This document shows, one piece after another, positions 27,291 to 35,463 of a stretch of DNA of 64,000 bases. Position 1 is the first letter of the stretch. Every line of letters begins with the position of its first letter. Source of the DNA: Rhodobacter sp. (lineage in GTDB: Bacteria > Pseudomonadota > Alphaproteobacteria > Rhodobacterales > Rhodobacteraceae). The translations under genes were made by a program, and so were the position numbers. The notes beneath the pieces were generated by a model. It saw only the letters and a list, made by a program, of their open reading frames with translations. It did no database searches and was not told the origin of the DNA. The stretch is taken from the NCBI GenBank assembly GCA_020637595.1, contig JACKKE010000007.1, positions 124,001 to 188,000 on the forward strand, given 5' to 3'.

Positions 27291-27532
27291 CACGGGCACC
27301 ACCACAATTCCGCCATGTTTTTCAGCACCCTGCCAAATCGCGCGCCGTCAATGTCGGGCATGCGGGGACAACCGCCCGCGGGCCGCCGCGTTGCGGCGCT
27401 TGCCGTGGCGTCACCGGGCGCTTCGGTGCCCCCGGGATCGGCCCCAGGATCGGCCCCGCGCGGCGGCCTCCTGGCAGCGCCCAACGCCGGGTTGATTCGT
27501 CCCTCGCGAATCACGCCAGGCGGCCATGCGGA

Positions 27533-27562
27533 ACGGGGCGGCGCATCGCTGCGCCGCCCCGT
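27533..27562 (-). terminator. Hairpin after beta-helix protein gene
   Basis: A 13-bp perfect stem (ACGGGGCGGCGCA and its complement) with a 4-base loop, 25 bp past the stop on the minus strand. No U tract follows, so its strength as a terminator is uncertain. Confidence 0.6.
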
Positions 27563-27586
27563 CACCGTTCAGATCCGATCTCCTGG

Positions 27587-29878
27587 TCAGAGCGGGTTGT
27601 CGACCCGCACCGTCAGCAGTGCCCGCCCGCGTGTTGTGCTGGGCCAGGTCAGCCGCACCTGGTTCGCATTCGCCCCCTGCATCGGCACGACATAGGGCAT
27701 CGAGGTCCGCACCTCGTTCGCCGGACCATTGGCCTGCCCCTCGATCACCAGCCCGGTCACCGTCCGCGCCCAGCCGTCAAAGGGCAGCCTGCCGCCGGTC
27801 GAGACGGTCCAGTTGGTCGCGGCGCTGGACTGGTCATGGCGCACCACCATCGGGCTCTCGGTGCCCGTGAGGATGCCGTTATAGGTGTTGTCGCTCCAGG
27901 CGATGTTGCGGAACCGCGAATAGTCGAGGTCGGCATGGGTCGTATCCACCCCGTCGACCCGCGTCGGCGCGGCATTCACCGTGCGGAACATGTTGCCCTG
28001 CACCGTCAGGCCGGACACGAAATGCCCCGGACCGTGGGGTTTGACGACGATGAACCGAAAGCTCGAAATCACGTTCGACACCAGAAAGATGTTGCCGGTG
28101 ATGCTGAGCGCGCCAAAGCTGTATTCGGCGTTGAAATCGGGCGCCGGATCGTGCTCGTTGGTCATCTCGATGAAGCAGTTGTCGACGTAGTTGCCGGTGA
28201 TCGTCGACACCACATTCATGCCGGTCAGCACCAGCCCCGCCTGCCGCACGGCGTTCTGCTGGTCGTCACCCTGATAGAAATGGTTGCCGGTGACGATGTT
28301 GAAGTTGCCGCCGAGCACCGCAAAGATCCCGAACCGCTGCGACACATTCGAGCGCAGCTTGACGTCATGGGTGTTGGTGTTGATCGCGATCGACACCCGG
28401 GTTTGCGACGGGTTGGCCATTTCGGCGGAAATGAAGTTGCAGTTGTCGACCTGCATCCCCTGGCACCCCGTGCCGATCGAGGTGATCGCCTTGTTCTTCG
28501 GCCGGTTGAAGGTGCAATCGCGGATCGTCATCATCTGCCCGGTGACCGGCAGGTTGACGCAGCTGGCCACGCCCTTGCACTGCAGCTCCAGCCCGTCCAG
28601 CTCGAACCGGTGAACCGTCGCAAAGCCCGAGAAATCCAGCACATACTGATAGCGGTCAAAGGTATAGGTCTGAGTTCCCTGCGCGTCATACAGAGGTTTG
28701 CTGAGGGTCAGCGTGCCGGCGCCGATGTTGCGCGCCCGGACATAGACCTCGCGCCCGACGCCCGCGCCCTTGACCCGCGACCCGACGGCGATGTTGGCGA
28801 CATTGGCCACGTTGCTGAGCGTCGTTGCCGCCGAGGTCGAATAGCTGGCCTGCGAGGTGACCGTCACGGTATTCCAGGCCGGGCCATCGTTGATCTCGAT
28901 CAGGCCGTTCTTCAGCACCCGACGGATCGCATAGGTGTCAAGGCCGGCCGTCGCGGCGATGTCAATCGGCGCATCGAGCAGGATTCGCCGCCCCTTGAGG
29001 TCGAACGTGTCGTGGTCGGTGAAGTAGAACAGCGCCTGCAGCCCCTTGCGCAGGCCCAGCCCCTCGCTGTCAAAGGCCTTGGCATAGGTCGGATAGTCAT
29101 AGTTCCGCGTCAGTTCCAGCCGTGCCGCATCGGGCATCGACAGGCGCCCCTGGAAGCGCACCGGCACTTCGATGGTCAGGGTGCTGCCGATGTAATACAC
29201 GCCCTCGGACACCAGAAGCGACCGGTCGCTGGACAGCGCATCGGCGGCGGCCGCGACAAAGGCCGCGCGGTCGTCGGCAACGCCGTTGCCCACCGCGCCA
29301 TAGTCACGCACGTCGACCCAGTCCATCATGTCGCGCAGCCAGAAGCTGGTGACATCCTCGATAGCGATGTCGTCAACCCGCACGACCCCGCCGTTGGCCC
29401 CGGTCAGGTCCAGCCCCAGGTGACCATAGGCCACCCCGCTCCAGATCATGTCGACGCCGCCGCGGGTCGAGGTGGCGATGATCGCCGAGACCTCGACGAC
29501 CTCGCCATAGGTCGTCAGCGCCACCGGATCCGCCGACACGGTGACCCCGGCCACCGCCCCGCCGCCGCTGTCGGCGGCATACCCGGCGATGCGCACCGAG
29601 GGCAGCGCCCCCGACACCGCCTTGACCCGCGCCGTGACCCGCAGATAGCACCCCGGCAGGATCGGCGTCTGGCCCATCCAGCGCAGCTTTTGCGTGCCGG
29701 CGGTCTTGAGCAGCTCCAGACACCCGGCGAAATCCGGATCCGAGGGCACAAAGGCCGCGTTCGCCGCTCCGTCATAGGTCGGCGAGCCGGGCGTGCCATC
29801 GCCACTCGACCAGACGTTCAGCCCATCTGCAAAGGGCGGCGGCATCAGGATCAGCCCCTCGGTCACTGCCTTGTTCAT
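27587..29878 (-). CDS. Right-handed beta-helix (pectate-lyase-3 / GH28-related) protein
   Basis: A 763-residue protein in two parts. Residues 1 to about 185 look like a beta-sandwich carbohydrate-binding module (LNVWSSGDGTPGSPTYDG ... GCYLRVTARVKAVSG ... VRVDDIAIEDVT). From about 190 comes the start of a pectate-lyase-3 beta helix (DWVDVRDYGAVGNGVADDRAAFVAAA), continuing with coils such as MTIRDCTFNRPKNKAIT and NIVTGNHFYQGDD. No signal peptide is seen. Similar folds occur in phage tailspikes and exopolysaccharide enzymes, and catalytic residues cannot be picked out. The gene stands alone, with noncoding DNA on both sides. Its relatives are scattered in Rhodobacterales. Confidence 0.75.
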   Translation of the reverse strand: MNKAVTEGLILMPPPFADGLNVWSSGDGTPGSPTYDGAANAAFVPSDPDFAGCLELLKTAGTQKLRWMGQTPILPGCYLRVTARVKAVSGALPSVRIAGYAADSGGGAVAGVTVSADPVALTTYGEVVEVSAIIATSTRGGVDMIWSGVAYGHLGLDLTGANGGVVRVDDIAIEDVTSFWLRDMMDWVDVRDYGAVGNGVADDRAAFVAAAADALSSDRSLLVSEGVYYIGSTLTIEVPVRFQGRLSMPDAARLELTRNYDYPTYAKAFDSEGLGLRKGLQALFYFTDHDTFDLKGRRILLDAPIDIAATAGLDTYAIRRVLKNGLIEINDGPAWNTVTVTSQASYSTSAATTLSNVANVANIAVGSRVKGAGVGREVYVRARNIGAGTLTLSKPLYDAQGTQTYTFDRYQYVLDFSGFATVHRFELDGLELQCKGVASCVNLPVTGQMMTIRDCTFNRPKNKAITSIGTGCQGMQVDNCNFISAEMANPSQTRVSIAINTNTHDVKLRSNVSQRFGIFAVLGGNFNIVTGNHFYQGDDQQNAVRQAGLVLTGMNVVSTITGNYVDNCFIEMTNEHDPAPDFNAEYSFGALSITGNIFLVSNVISSFRFIVVKPHGPGHFVSGLTVQGNMFRTVNAAPTRVDGVDTTHADLDYSRFRNIAWSDNTYNGILTGTESPMVVRHDQSSAATNWTVSTGGRLPFDGWARTVTGLVIEGQANGPANEVRTSMPYVVPMQGANANQVRLTWPSTTRGRALLTVRVDNPL

Positions 29879-30129
29879 GTCAGACCCCTGTCTTGAACCC
29901 TGTCTTGGAAACCGGTGACGGCGCGCCGGAACTGACGCGGCCGCAGGTCCGTTGGGGTATCAAGCGCGGTTTAAGGCCGGTTGAGGCCAGCGCGCGTTGC
30001 GCGGGCGGCGCAGGACGAAAAACGGGCAGTGCCCCCTTTCCCGCGCCCACCCCCGTCACAAGAGTCGCAATTGCGCCGGAAACCGGGTTGAATGGGGGTC
30101 TCAGGCCCCCTCGACAGCCCGGTTCCCGC

Positions 30130-30978
30130 ATGGCCTACCAGTTCACGCTCAAGGATCCCTCGGTCAAAGCCGCCCTGCGGCGGATCGCCCGGGAACAGAT
30201 CGACACTTCGCTGGCCCTCCTCGACGCGGGCGCGCCGCTCTCGCCCGAGGCGCTGCACGAGCTGCGCAAGACGATCAAGAAGCTGCGCGCGCTGCTGCGG
30301 CTGGTGCGGCCGGTGTTCCCCGACTACGCCCGCGAGAACACGGCGCTGCGTGATGCCGGACGGCTGGTCGCCGGCCTGCGCGAGCGCGACGTGCTGCTGG
30401 CGCTCTTCGACCGGCATGCCGGTGCGTCCGCGCCGCCCGACGGGCTGCGCCAGGCCCTCGCCGACAGCCTCCCCGACACGTCCCGCGCGCCCGAGGCCCT
30501 GGCCGATCACGCCGCGGCGCTGCGCGCCCTGCGGGACCGCGCGCGCCACTGGCGGCTGAAGGCCAAGGGGTTCGACGCGCTCGAACCGGGCCTTGCCCGC
30601 AGCCACGCACGGGCCCGGAGCGCCCTCAAGGCTTATCGCAAGGCCCCCGGCCCCGTGGCCCTGCACACCCTGCGCAAGGAGCTGAAGACGCAGTGGTATT
30701 ACACCCGGCTGCTGGCGCCGATCTGGCCTCCGATGATGGAGGCCCGCGCAGCCCAGCTCGACCGGATCGGCGAGGGGCTGGGCGATGCCCGCGACAACAC
30801 CCTGCTGGCCGACCGCCTGTCCGGCCTGCCCGGCGGCGCCTCCCTGACGGATCGCGCGCGGGACGAGGCCGGACGCCTCGACAAACAGGCGGTGACAGAC
30901 GCCCGCCGGATACTGGCCGAGCCGCCGGCGGCGCTCTGCGGGTGCTGGCGGGCCTGGTGGGGGCTGCGACACGACTGA
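30130..30978 (+). CDS. CHAD domain protein
   Basis: A 282-residue, strongly basic helical protein made of one CHAD domain. Characteristic stretches are ALHELRKTIKKLRALLRLVRPVFP and, in the second half, LHTLRKELKTQWYYTRLLAPIWP, which place the conserved His and basic residues. CHAD domains bind polyphosphate and are often targeted to polyphosphate granules. No CYTH domain is fused and no ppk gene is nearby. The start at MAYQFTLKD is chosen because upstream codons are unlike the family. The next gene begins 38 bp downstream. Confidence 0.85.
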   Translation: MAYQFTLKDPSVKAALRRIAREQIDTSLALLDAGAPLSPEALHELRKTIKKLRALLRLVRPVFPDYARENTALRDAGRLVAGLRERDVLLALFDRHAGASAPPDGLRQALADSLPDTSRAPEALADHAAALRALRDRARHWRLKAKGFDALEPGLARSHARARSALKAYRKAPGPVALHTLRKELKTQWYYTRLLAPIWPPMMEARAAQLDRIGEGLGDARDNTLLADRLSGLPGGASLTDRARDEAGRLDKQAVTDARRILAEPPAALCGCWRAWWGLRHD

Positions 30979-31016
30979 CCGGCGACAAGCCCGGCCCCCT
31001 GTGGCACCATCCGCCA

Positions 31017-31706
31017 ATGCTGCGCCGAACCGCCCTCCTCTGCCTCTGGCTGACCACCCTGCCCCACCCGGCCCTCGCCTGTCGGCTGGCGCTGGTTCTG
31101 GGTTTTGACGTCTCGCTCTCGGTGGATGCCGCCGACTATGCCGCGCAACGCGACGGAATCGTCGCGGCGCTGACCGATCCCCGGCTGCGCGCCCTGCTGC
31201 TCGATAATCCCCAACCCGTGGCGATGGCCGCCTTCGAATGGGCCGGGCACCGCGAACAGGCGCTGATCGCCGACTGGACCCTCCTCGACAGCCCCGCCGC
31301 GATCGACCGCTTCGCCGCCACCATCGCCGCCCATCCACGCCGCCATCGCGGTCTGACCGCCGTCGGCAGCGCCCTGACCTATGCCGTCGCGCAGCTCGAA
31401 CGCGCACCGGTCTGCACACGCCAGACCATTGACCTGGCCGGCGACGGCGTGCGCAACAACGGGCCGCAGCCGCGCCGGATCTACGACACCTCCGACCTGG
31501 GCGGGATCACCGTCAACGGCCTGGCCATCGGCGGTCTCGACCCCGAGGTGCTGCAGTGGTTTCGCGACAATGTCCTGCACGGCCCCGGCGCCTTTGTCGA
31601 ATTCGCCGCCAGCCGCGCCGATTTCGCGGCGGCCTTCCGCCGCAAACTGATCCGCGAGGTGCAAGAACCCCTGCTGGGCATGGCCGCGGCACCGCACCAC
31701 GGCTGA
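31017..31706 (+). CDS. DUF1194 domain protein (secreted vWA-like)
   Basis: A 229-residue protein with a signal peptide (MLRRTALLCLWLTTLPHPALA, cut before CRLAL), so periplasmic. The mature part opens with ALVLGFDVSLSVDAADY, a von Willebrand factor A-like metal-site motif (D31, S33, S35), and continues through VGSALTYAVAQLER and IDLAGDGVRNNG, the DUF1194 pattern. Its function is not known; vWA-like folds usually mediate protein contacts. It is 38 bp behind the CHAD gene on the same strand, and its stop is four bases from the stop of the convergent DUF4336 gene. Confidence 0.85.
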   Translation: MLRRTALLCLWLTTLPHPALACRLALVLGFDVSLSVDAADYAAQRDGIVAALTDPRLRALLLDNPQPVAMAAFEWAGHREQALIADWTLLDSPAAIDRFAATIAAHPRRHRGLTAVGSALTYAVAQLERAPVCTRQTIDLAGDGVRNNGPQPRRIYDTSDLGGITVNGLAIGGLDPEVLQWFRDNVLHGPGAFVEFAASRADFAAAFRRKLIREVQEPLLGMAAAPHHG

Positions 31707-31710
31707 CGCT

Positions 31711-32448
31711 TTAGCGCAGCACCCAGCGAAAGGCCCGGCGCACCTCGTCCACGCCGCCCGACGGATACCAGCGGCCATGCGCCAGGATCACCCGCTCGGG
31801 TGCCCAGTCCAGCATCCTCGCGACCGCGCCCCGCAGCGCCGCACGCCCGCCCCGGAAGGTCGCACGCATATCCGCCGGCGCCTTGCCGTCTGGATCCAGA
31901 ATCCCCCCCATCCAGGCCAGCGGCACCATCCACGCGGGCAGCGCCCGGCGCTCGAAATTCTCGATCAGGTCGGTGACGATCAGCGTCCGGCTGGCCCGAT
32001 GCCAGAACACCACCTCGCGGTGCACCGGGCTGCCCGGAACCAGCAACGGCTCCACCGCGCCCGCGAACGCCGCAGCCCCCGCCCCCTCCAGAGACCGGTC
32101 GATCCGCAACGCGACCCCGCGCGAGGCCGCCCGTTCGGCCACCCCGGGCGCGGCCCAGACCACCGCCCCGGGTTCCAGCGCCTGCCAGCCGGGCAGGAAC
32201 GCGTAATGGATCCAGTTCGGCGCCACCAGATGCTGCACCGGCCCCAGCTCCCGCACCTGCGCCACCAGCCCCGGGTCCGGGGCGATCGGCGAATGCAGCC
32301 AGATGCCGCCGTCCGGCAGCCGCACCACCGTCATCCGTGTCGGAAACGGCATGCCGTAGAAGCGGATCGCCGGCCCGTCCGCGATCCACAGATCTTCGGC
32401 CACGGGCTTCAGGGTGTTCAACGGCTCATAGCCGGTCGCTCGGGTCAT
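31711..32448 (-). CDS. DUF4336 domain protein
   Basis: A 245-residue cytoplasmic protein of the DUF4336 family, distant relatives of the metallo-beta-lactamase fold (VAEDLWIADGPAIRFYGMPFPTRMTVVRL; later HLVAPNWIHYAFLPGW and ERVILAHGRWYPSGG). The canonical HxHxDH metal motif is not seen, as in other DUF4336 proteins. The start at MTRATGYEPL is supported by GAGGAGGGG just upstream. A lysS terminator separates it from the upstream lysS gene, so it probably has its own promoter. Function unknown. Confidence 0.82.
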   Translation of the reverse strand: MTRATGYEPLNTLKPVAEDLWIADGPAIRFYGMPFPTRMTVVRLPDGGIWLHSPIAPDPGLVAQVRELGPVQHLVAPNWIHYAFLPGWQALEPGAVVWAAPGVAERAASRGVALRIDRSLEGAGAAAFAGAVEPLLVPGSPVHREVVFWHRASRTLIVTDLIENFERRALPAWMVPLAWMGGILDPDGKAPADMRATFRGGRAALRGAVARMLDWAPERVILAHGRWYPSGGVDEVRRAFRWVLR

Positions 32449-32486
32449 GCGCCCCTCCTCGCCCCGCACCGTAACACCGAAACGAC

Positions 32487-32513
32487 AAAAGGCAGAGCCC
32501 GCGCCCTGCCTTT
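32487..32513 (-). terminator. lysS terminator
   Basis: An AAAGGCAG / CTGCCTTT stem with an inner GC pairing and, on the minus strand, the tail TTTTGTCG. Immediately upstream in the transcript (32511-32532) is a GCGTATTT...GGCAAGATGAAA motif that recurs at 52987-53010. Confidence 0.75.
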
Positions 32514-32571
32514 CATCTTGCCAAAAATACGCAAACAACGCCGCCCGGGGCACCCGGCCCGGCCAACGCGC

Positions 32572-34152
32572 TCAGGCGGCCAATGCGCCCGCCAGACCCT
32601 TCTCGATCAGCGCCACGGTTTCCGCCACGCCGTAAAGCGCGATGAACCCGCCGAAGCGCGGCCCTTCCGACGCGCCCAGCAACACCTCGTAAAGCCCCTT
32701 GAACCACTCGCGCAGGTTCTCGAACCCGTGCTCCTTGCCCACGGCAAAGACCAGCGACTGCAGCGCCTCGGCGTCCAGACCACCGTCCCAGGCCTGCAGC
32801 CGGCTCACCAGATCCTGCATCGCCGCGCGTTCCTGCTCGCTCGGCGCGCGGAACACCCGCTTGGGCGCGACGAAATCCGCGAAATAGCGCACCGCGAACC
32901 CGGCCGCTTGATCGAGCTGCGGGTTCGCCGCAGGGCTCGCCTCGGGGGCATAGCGGTTGATGAAGCCCCAGAGCCCCGCCGCGTCCTTGGCGCCGGCGAC
33001 CGAGGCCAGGTTCAACAGCATCGAGAACGGCACCACCATGTCCGAGGCCGGCGGGTTGCCGCCGTGGATGTGCCAGACCGGATTGGCCAGCTGCTGCTCC
33101 AGCGTCTGGCCCGGATAGGCGCGCAGCTGCTGGTGATATTCATCGACCGCCTTCGGGATCACGTCCCACCACAGCCGCTTGGCGGTCTTGGGTTTCTGGA
33201 ACATGAAGTACGACAGGCTCTCGGTCGAGGCATAGGTCAGCCACTCGTCGATGGTCAGGCCGTTGCCCTTGGATTTCGAGATCTTCTCGCCGTTCTCGTC
33301 GAGGAACAGCTCATAGGTGAAATGCTCGGGCTTCTTGCCGCCGAGGATCTCGCAGATGCCGTCATAGATCGGCGTGTTGGTGCTGTGGTCCTTGCCATAC
33401 ATCTCGAAATCGACATCCAGCGCCGCCCAGCGCGCGCCGAAATCGGGCTTCCACTGCAGCTTCACCTGCCCGCCGGTGACCGGCAGGGTCCATTCGCGCC
33501 CGTCCTCGTCGTCGAAGGTGATCGTGCCATCCTTGGCGTTGACCTCCTTCATCGGGACATAGAGGACGCGGCCGGTCTCGGGGTGGATCGGCAGGAAGCA
33601 GGAATAGGTCTGCTGGCGCTCTTCGCGCAGCGATTTCAGCATCACCGCCATGATCGCGTCGTAGCGTTCGCAGGCCAGCCGCAGCACCGCGTCGAACTGG
33701 CCGGATTTGTAATATTCGGTGGCCGAATAGAATTCATACTCGAACCCGAACGTGTCGAGGAACCGACGCAGCATGGCGTTGTTGTGGTCGCCAAAGCTGG
33801 GGTATTCGCCAAACGGATCGGGCACCGCGGTCAGCGGTTTCTGGATGTTGGCCTTCAGCAGCGCCTGGTTCGGCACGTTCTCGGGCACCTTGCGCATCCC
33901 GTCCATGTCATCCGAGAAACAGATCAGTCGCGTCGGGATGTCGCTGATCACCTCGAAGGCGCGGCGGATCATCGTCGTGCGCGCGACCTCGCCAAAGGTG
34001 CCGATATGCGGCAACCCCGAGGGGCCATAGCCGGTCTCGAACAGGACATAACCCTTTTCCGGGGCCTTCTTCTCGTAGCGTTTCAGCAGCCGGCGGGCCT
34101 CTTCAAAGGGCCAGGCCTTGGAGGTCATTGCAGCGTCACGCAGAGCGGTCAT
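32572..34152 (-). CDS. lysS: Lysyl-tRNA synthetase, class I
   Basis: This is the class I (archaeal-like) LysRS found in alphaproteobacteria and spirochaetes, not the class II enzyme of most bacteria. The 526-residue protein has the HIGH-type motif GLPHIGTFGE (H49) and the KMSKS-type motif KISKSKGNG (K290), with the alpha-helix cage domain C-terminal. It charges tRNA-Lys in the cytoplasm. I start it at MTALRDAAMTSKAWPF, seven bases after GAAAGTG; the longer frame contains unconserved Pro/Glu-rich sequence. A terminator follows. Confidence 0.96.
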   Translation of the reverse strand: MTALRDAAMTSKAWPFEEARRLLKRYEKKAPEKGYVLFETGYGPSGLPHIGTFGEVARTTMIRRAFEVISDIPTRLICFSDDMDGMRKVPENVPNQALLKANIQKPLTAVPDPFGEYPSFGDHNNAMLRRFLDTFGFEYEFYSATEYYKSGQFDAVLRLACERYDAIMAVMLKSLREERQQTYSCFLPIHPETGRVLYVPMKEVNAKDGTITFDDEDGREWTLPVTGGQVKLQWKPDFGARWAALDVDFEMYGKDHSTNTPIYDGICEILGGKKPEHFTYELFLDENGEKISKSKGNGLTIDEWLTYASTESLSYFMFQKPKTAKRLWWDVIPKAVDEYHQQLRAYPGQTLEQQLANPVWHIHGGNPPASDMVVPFSMLLNLASVAGAKDAAGLWGFINRYAPEASPAANPQLDQAAGFAVRYFADFVAPKRVFRAPSEQERAAMQDLVSRLQAWDGGLDAEALQSLVFAVGKEHGFENLREWFKGLYEVLLGASEGPRFGGFIALYGVAETVALIEKGLAGALAA

Positions 34153-34325
34153 GTCTTGCACTTTCTTCGGTTCGGGATTCGGTTCAGACCCTTCGGTCCG
34201 GGCAGGTCCGGACACCCCGCGGGCGCGTCCCGGGGGTGAACCCCGGCTTCCTATTGCCCGCGCCCGGTGCAGTCAATATTCTGCGCCGGCAAGAACCACG
34301 GCCAACACAGAACGGAACCCCGCCG

Positions 34326-34748
34326 ATGCAAGACGTCTCGCCCTCGCTGTCGCCTCAGGATGCGCTGGTGGCGCTGATGATCACCGTCTCGGTCGCCGAT
34401 TCGTCGATCCGCACCGCGGAATTGCTGGCGATCGAGCAGGTGGTGAACCAGCTGCCGGTCTTTTCTGGCTACGACCCCGACCGGATCAAGACCGTGGCGC
34501 AGACGGTCTTCGACCTGATCGAGGAAGAGGACGGGCTGGACGCGATCTTCGGTCTGGTCAAGGGCGCCCTGCCCGAGCGCCTGGCGGAAACCGCCTATGC
34601 GCTGGCCTGCGACATCGCCGCCTCGGATGGCACGCTGATGCAGCCGGAACTGCGCCTGCTCGAGGAAATGCGGTTCGAGCTGAGCATCGACCGGCTGCAT
34701 GCCGCGGCAATCGAGCGCGGCGCCCGGGCGCGGTTCGCGCATCCCTGA
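34326..34748 (+). CDS. TerB-family tellurite-resistance-like protein
   Basis: A 140-residue acidic helical protein of the TerB/DjlA N-terminal-like family (LSPQDALVALMITVSVADSSIRTAELLAIEQVV; later LACDIAASDGTLMQPELRLLEEMR). The two half-sites resemble the internal repeat of TerB-like folds, where acidic residues bind metal. No other ter genes are near, so a direct role in tellurite resistance is doubtful. It is divergent from lysS. Two copies of a GGTGCGTGC inverted repeat follow the stop. Confidence 0.82.
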   Translation: MQDVSPSLSPQDALVALMITVSVADSSIRTAELLAIEQVVNQLPVFSGYDPDRIKTVAQTVFDLIEEEDGLDAIFGLVKGALPERLAETAYALACDIAASDGTLMQPELRLLEEMRFELSIDRLHAAAIERGARARFAHP

Positions 34749-34761
34749 CCCGCAGCGCCAC

Positions 34762-34785
34762 GGTGCGTGCCAGCACACACCCTAC
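34762..34785. repeat. GGTGCGTGC inverted-repeat element, copy 2 (decayed)
   Basis: GGTGCGTGCCAGCAC followed by ACACCCTAC; the right arm has one change relative to the copies at 17376 and 34816. It lies 14 bp after the TerB-like gene. Confidence 0.65.
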
Positions 34786-34815
34786 TGGCGCCAGCCTGAC
34801 CGATCCGCCCGACCC

Positions 34816-34843
34816 GTAAGGTGCGTGCTCGCACGCACCCTAC
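34816..34843. repeat. GGTGCGTGC inverted-repeat element, copy 3
   Basis: GTAAGGTGCGTGC and GCACGCACCCTAC around a 2-base centre, nearly identical to the copy at 17376-17403. It lies 31 bp after copy 2, between two converging genes. Confidence 0.75.
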
Positions 34844-34860
34844 ACCGGCGGCGCCGACCG

Positions 34861-35442
34861 TCAGCCCTGCCCCTCGGCCGCCAAAGCGCGCGCCTGCTCC
34901 ACCCAGTTGTCGCGCGTCACCCGGCCCTTGAAGGCCTCCAGATTGGCGTCGACCCAAGCAATTTCCTCACCCGTCCAGTTGGCGATCTGGTCGAAATGCC
35001 AGAACCCCAGCCGGTTGCACAGCTGTTCCAGCTTCGGCCCGATGCCCTTGATTCGCTTGAGGTCGTCGGCCTGCCCCGCGCGCGGCGCCGCCAGCGCCTC
35101 GGGGCGCGTGCCGACATCCTCGGCGGCATCCTCGGTCGCCGGTGCGGCCTCGGCAGCGGCTGCGGCATCCCCGACCCCCTCGGTATCGCCCTCGACCGGC
35201 ACGGCCTGCGCGGCCAGCGCGGTCGCCAGATCCTCCTCGAGCCTGGCCATGCGCTGCGCGCAGTCGCGGGCGCGGGCCTGGCAGGCGGTCAGTTCGGACT
35301 GCAGCCGCGCGACCTCGCCCGTCTCGGTCGCCGCTGCCGCGCGGCGGCCCCAGATCAGCCAGCCGATGAACAGCCCGATCAACGCCGCCAGCGCGATCAG
35401 AACCCAGATTTCGCCCAATAGGAAACCCCAACCACGGAACAT
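34861..35442 (-). CDS. Membrane-anchored coiled-coil protein with helix-hairpin-helix-like C-terminus
   Basis: A 193-residue protein. It has one N-terminal membrane helix (IWVLIALAALIGLFIGWLIWG), a coiled coil (VARLQSELTACQARARDCAQRMARLEEDLATAL), then an Ala/Glu-rich linker. A C-terminal domain at about 125-190 follows (DDLKRIKGIGPKLEQLCNRLGFWHFDQIANW). The KGIGPKLEQLCNRLG part is a helix-hairpin-helix like that of HhH_5 proteins, which can bind nucleic acid or protein. Database names for relatives vary and are unreliable. It lies 21 bp downstream of the OmpA-like gene on the same strand. Function unknown. Confidence 0.78.
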   Translation of the reverse strand: MFRGWGFLLGEIWVLIALAALIGLFIGWLIWGRRAAAATETGEVARLQSELTACQARARDCAQRMARLEEDLATALAAQAVPVEGDTEGVGDAAAAAEAAPATEDAAEDVGTRPEALAAPRAGQADDLKRIKGIGPKLEQLCNRLGFWHFDQIANWTGEEIAWVDANLEAFKGRVTRDNWVEQARALAAEGQG

Positions 35443-35463
35443 GACCCGTCCTCCAGCCTCGTG

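Larger units (their letters stand above)
27121..27586. other. 466-bp region upstream of acs and downstream of the beta-helix gene
   Basis: The acs side (27190-27300) is AT-rich and promoter-like. The rest is GC-rich without a convincing gene, and its last part holds the hairpin after the beta-helix gene. The short ORFs crossing it have no recognisable product. Confidence 0.5.

Noticed and set aside
31777..34239. 820-codon ORF antisense to DUF4336 and lysS
   Set aside because: It runs across two clear genes and an intrinsic terminator; composition is that of an antisense shadow.
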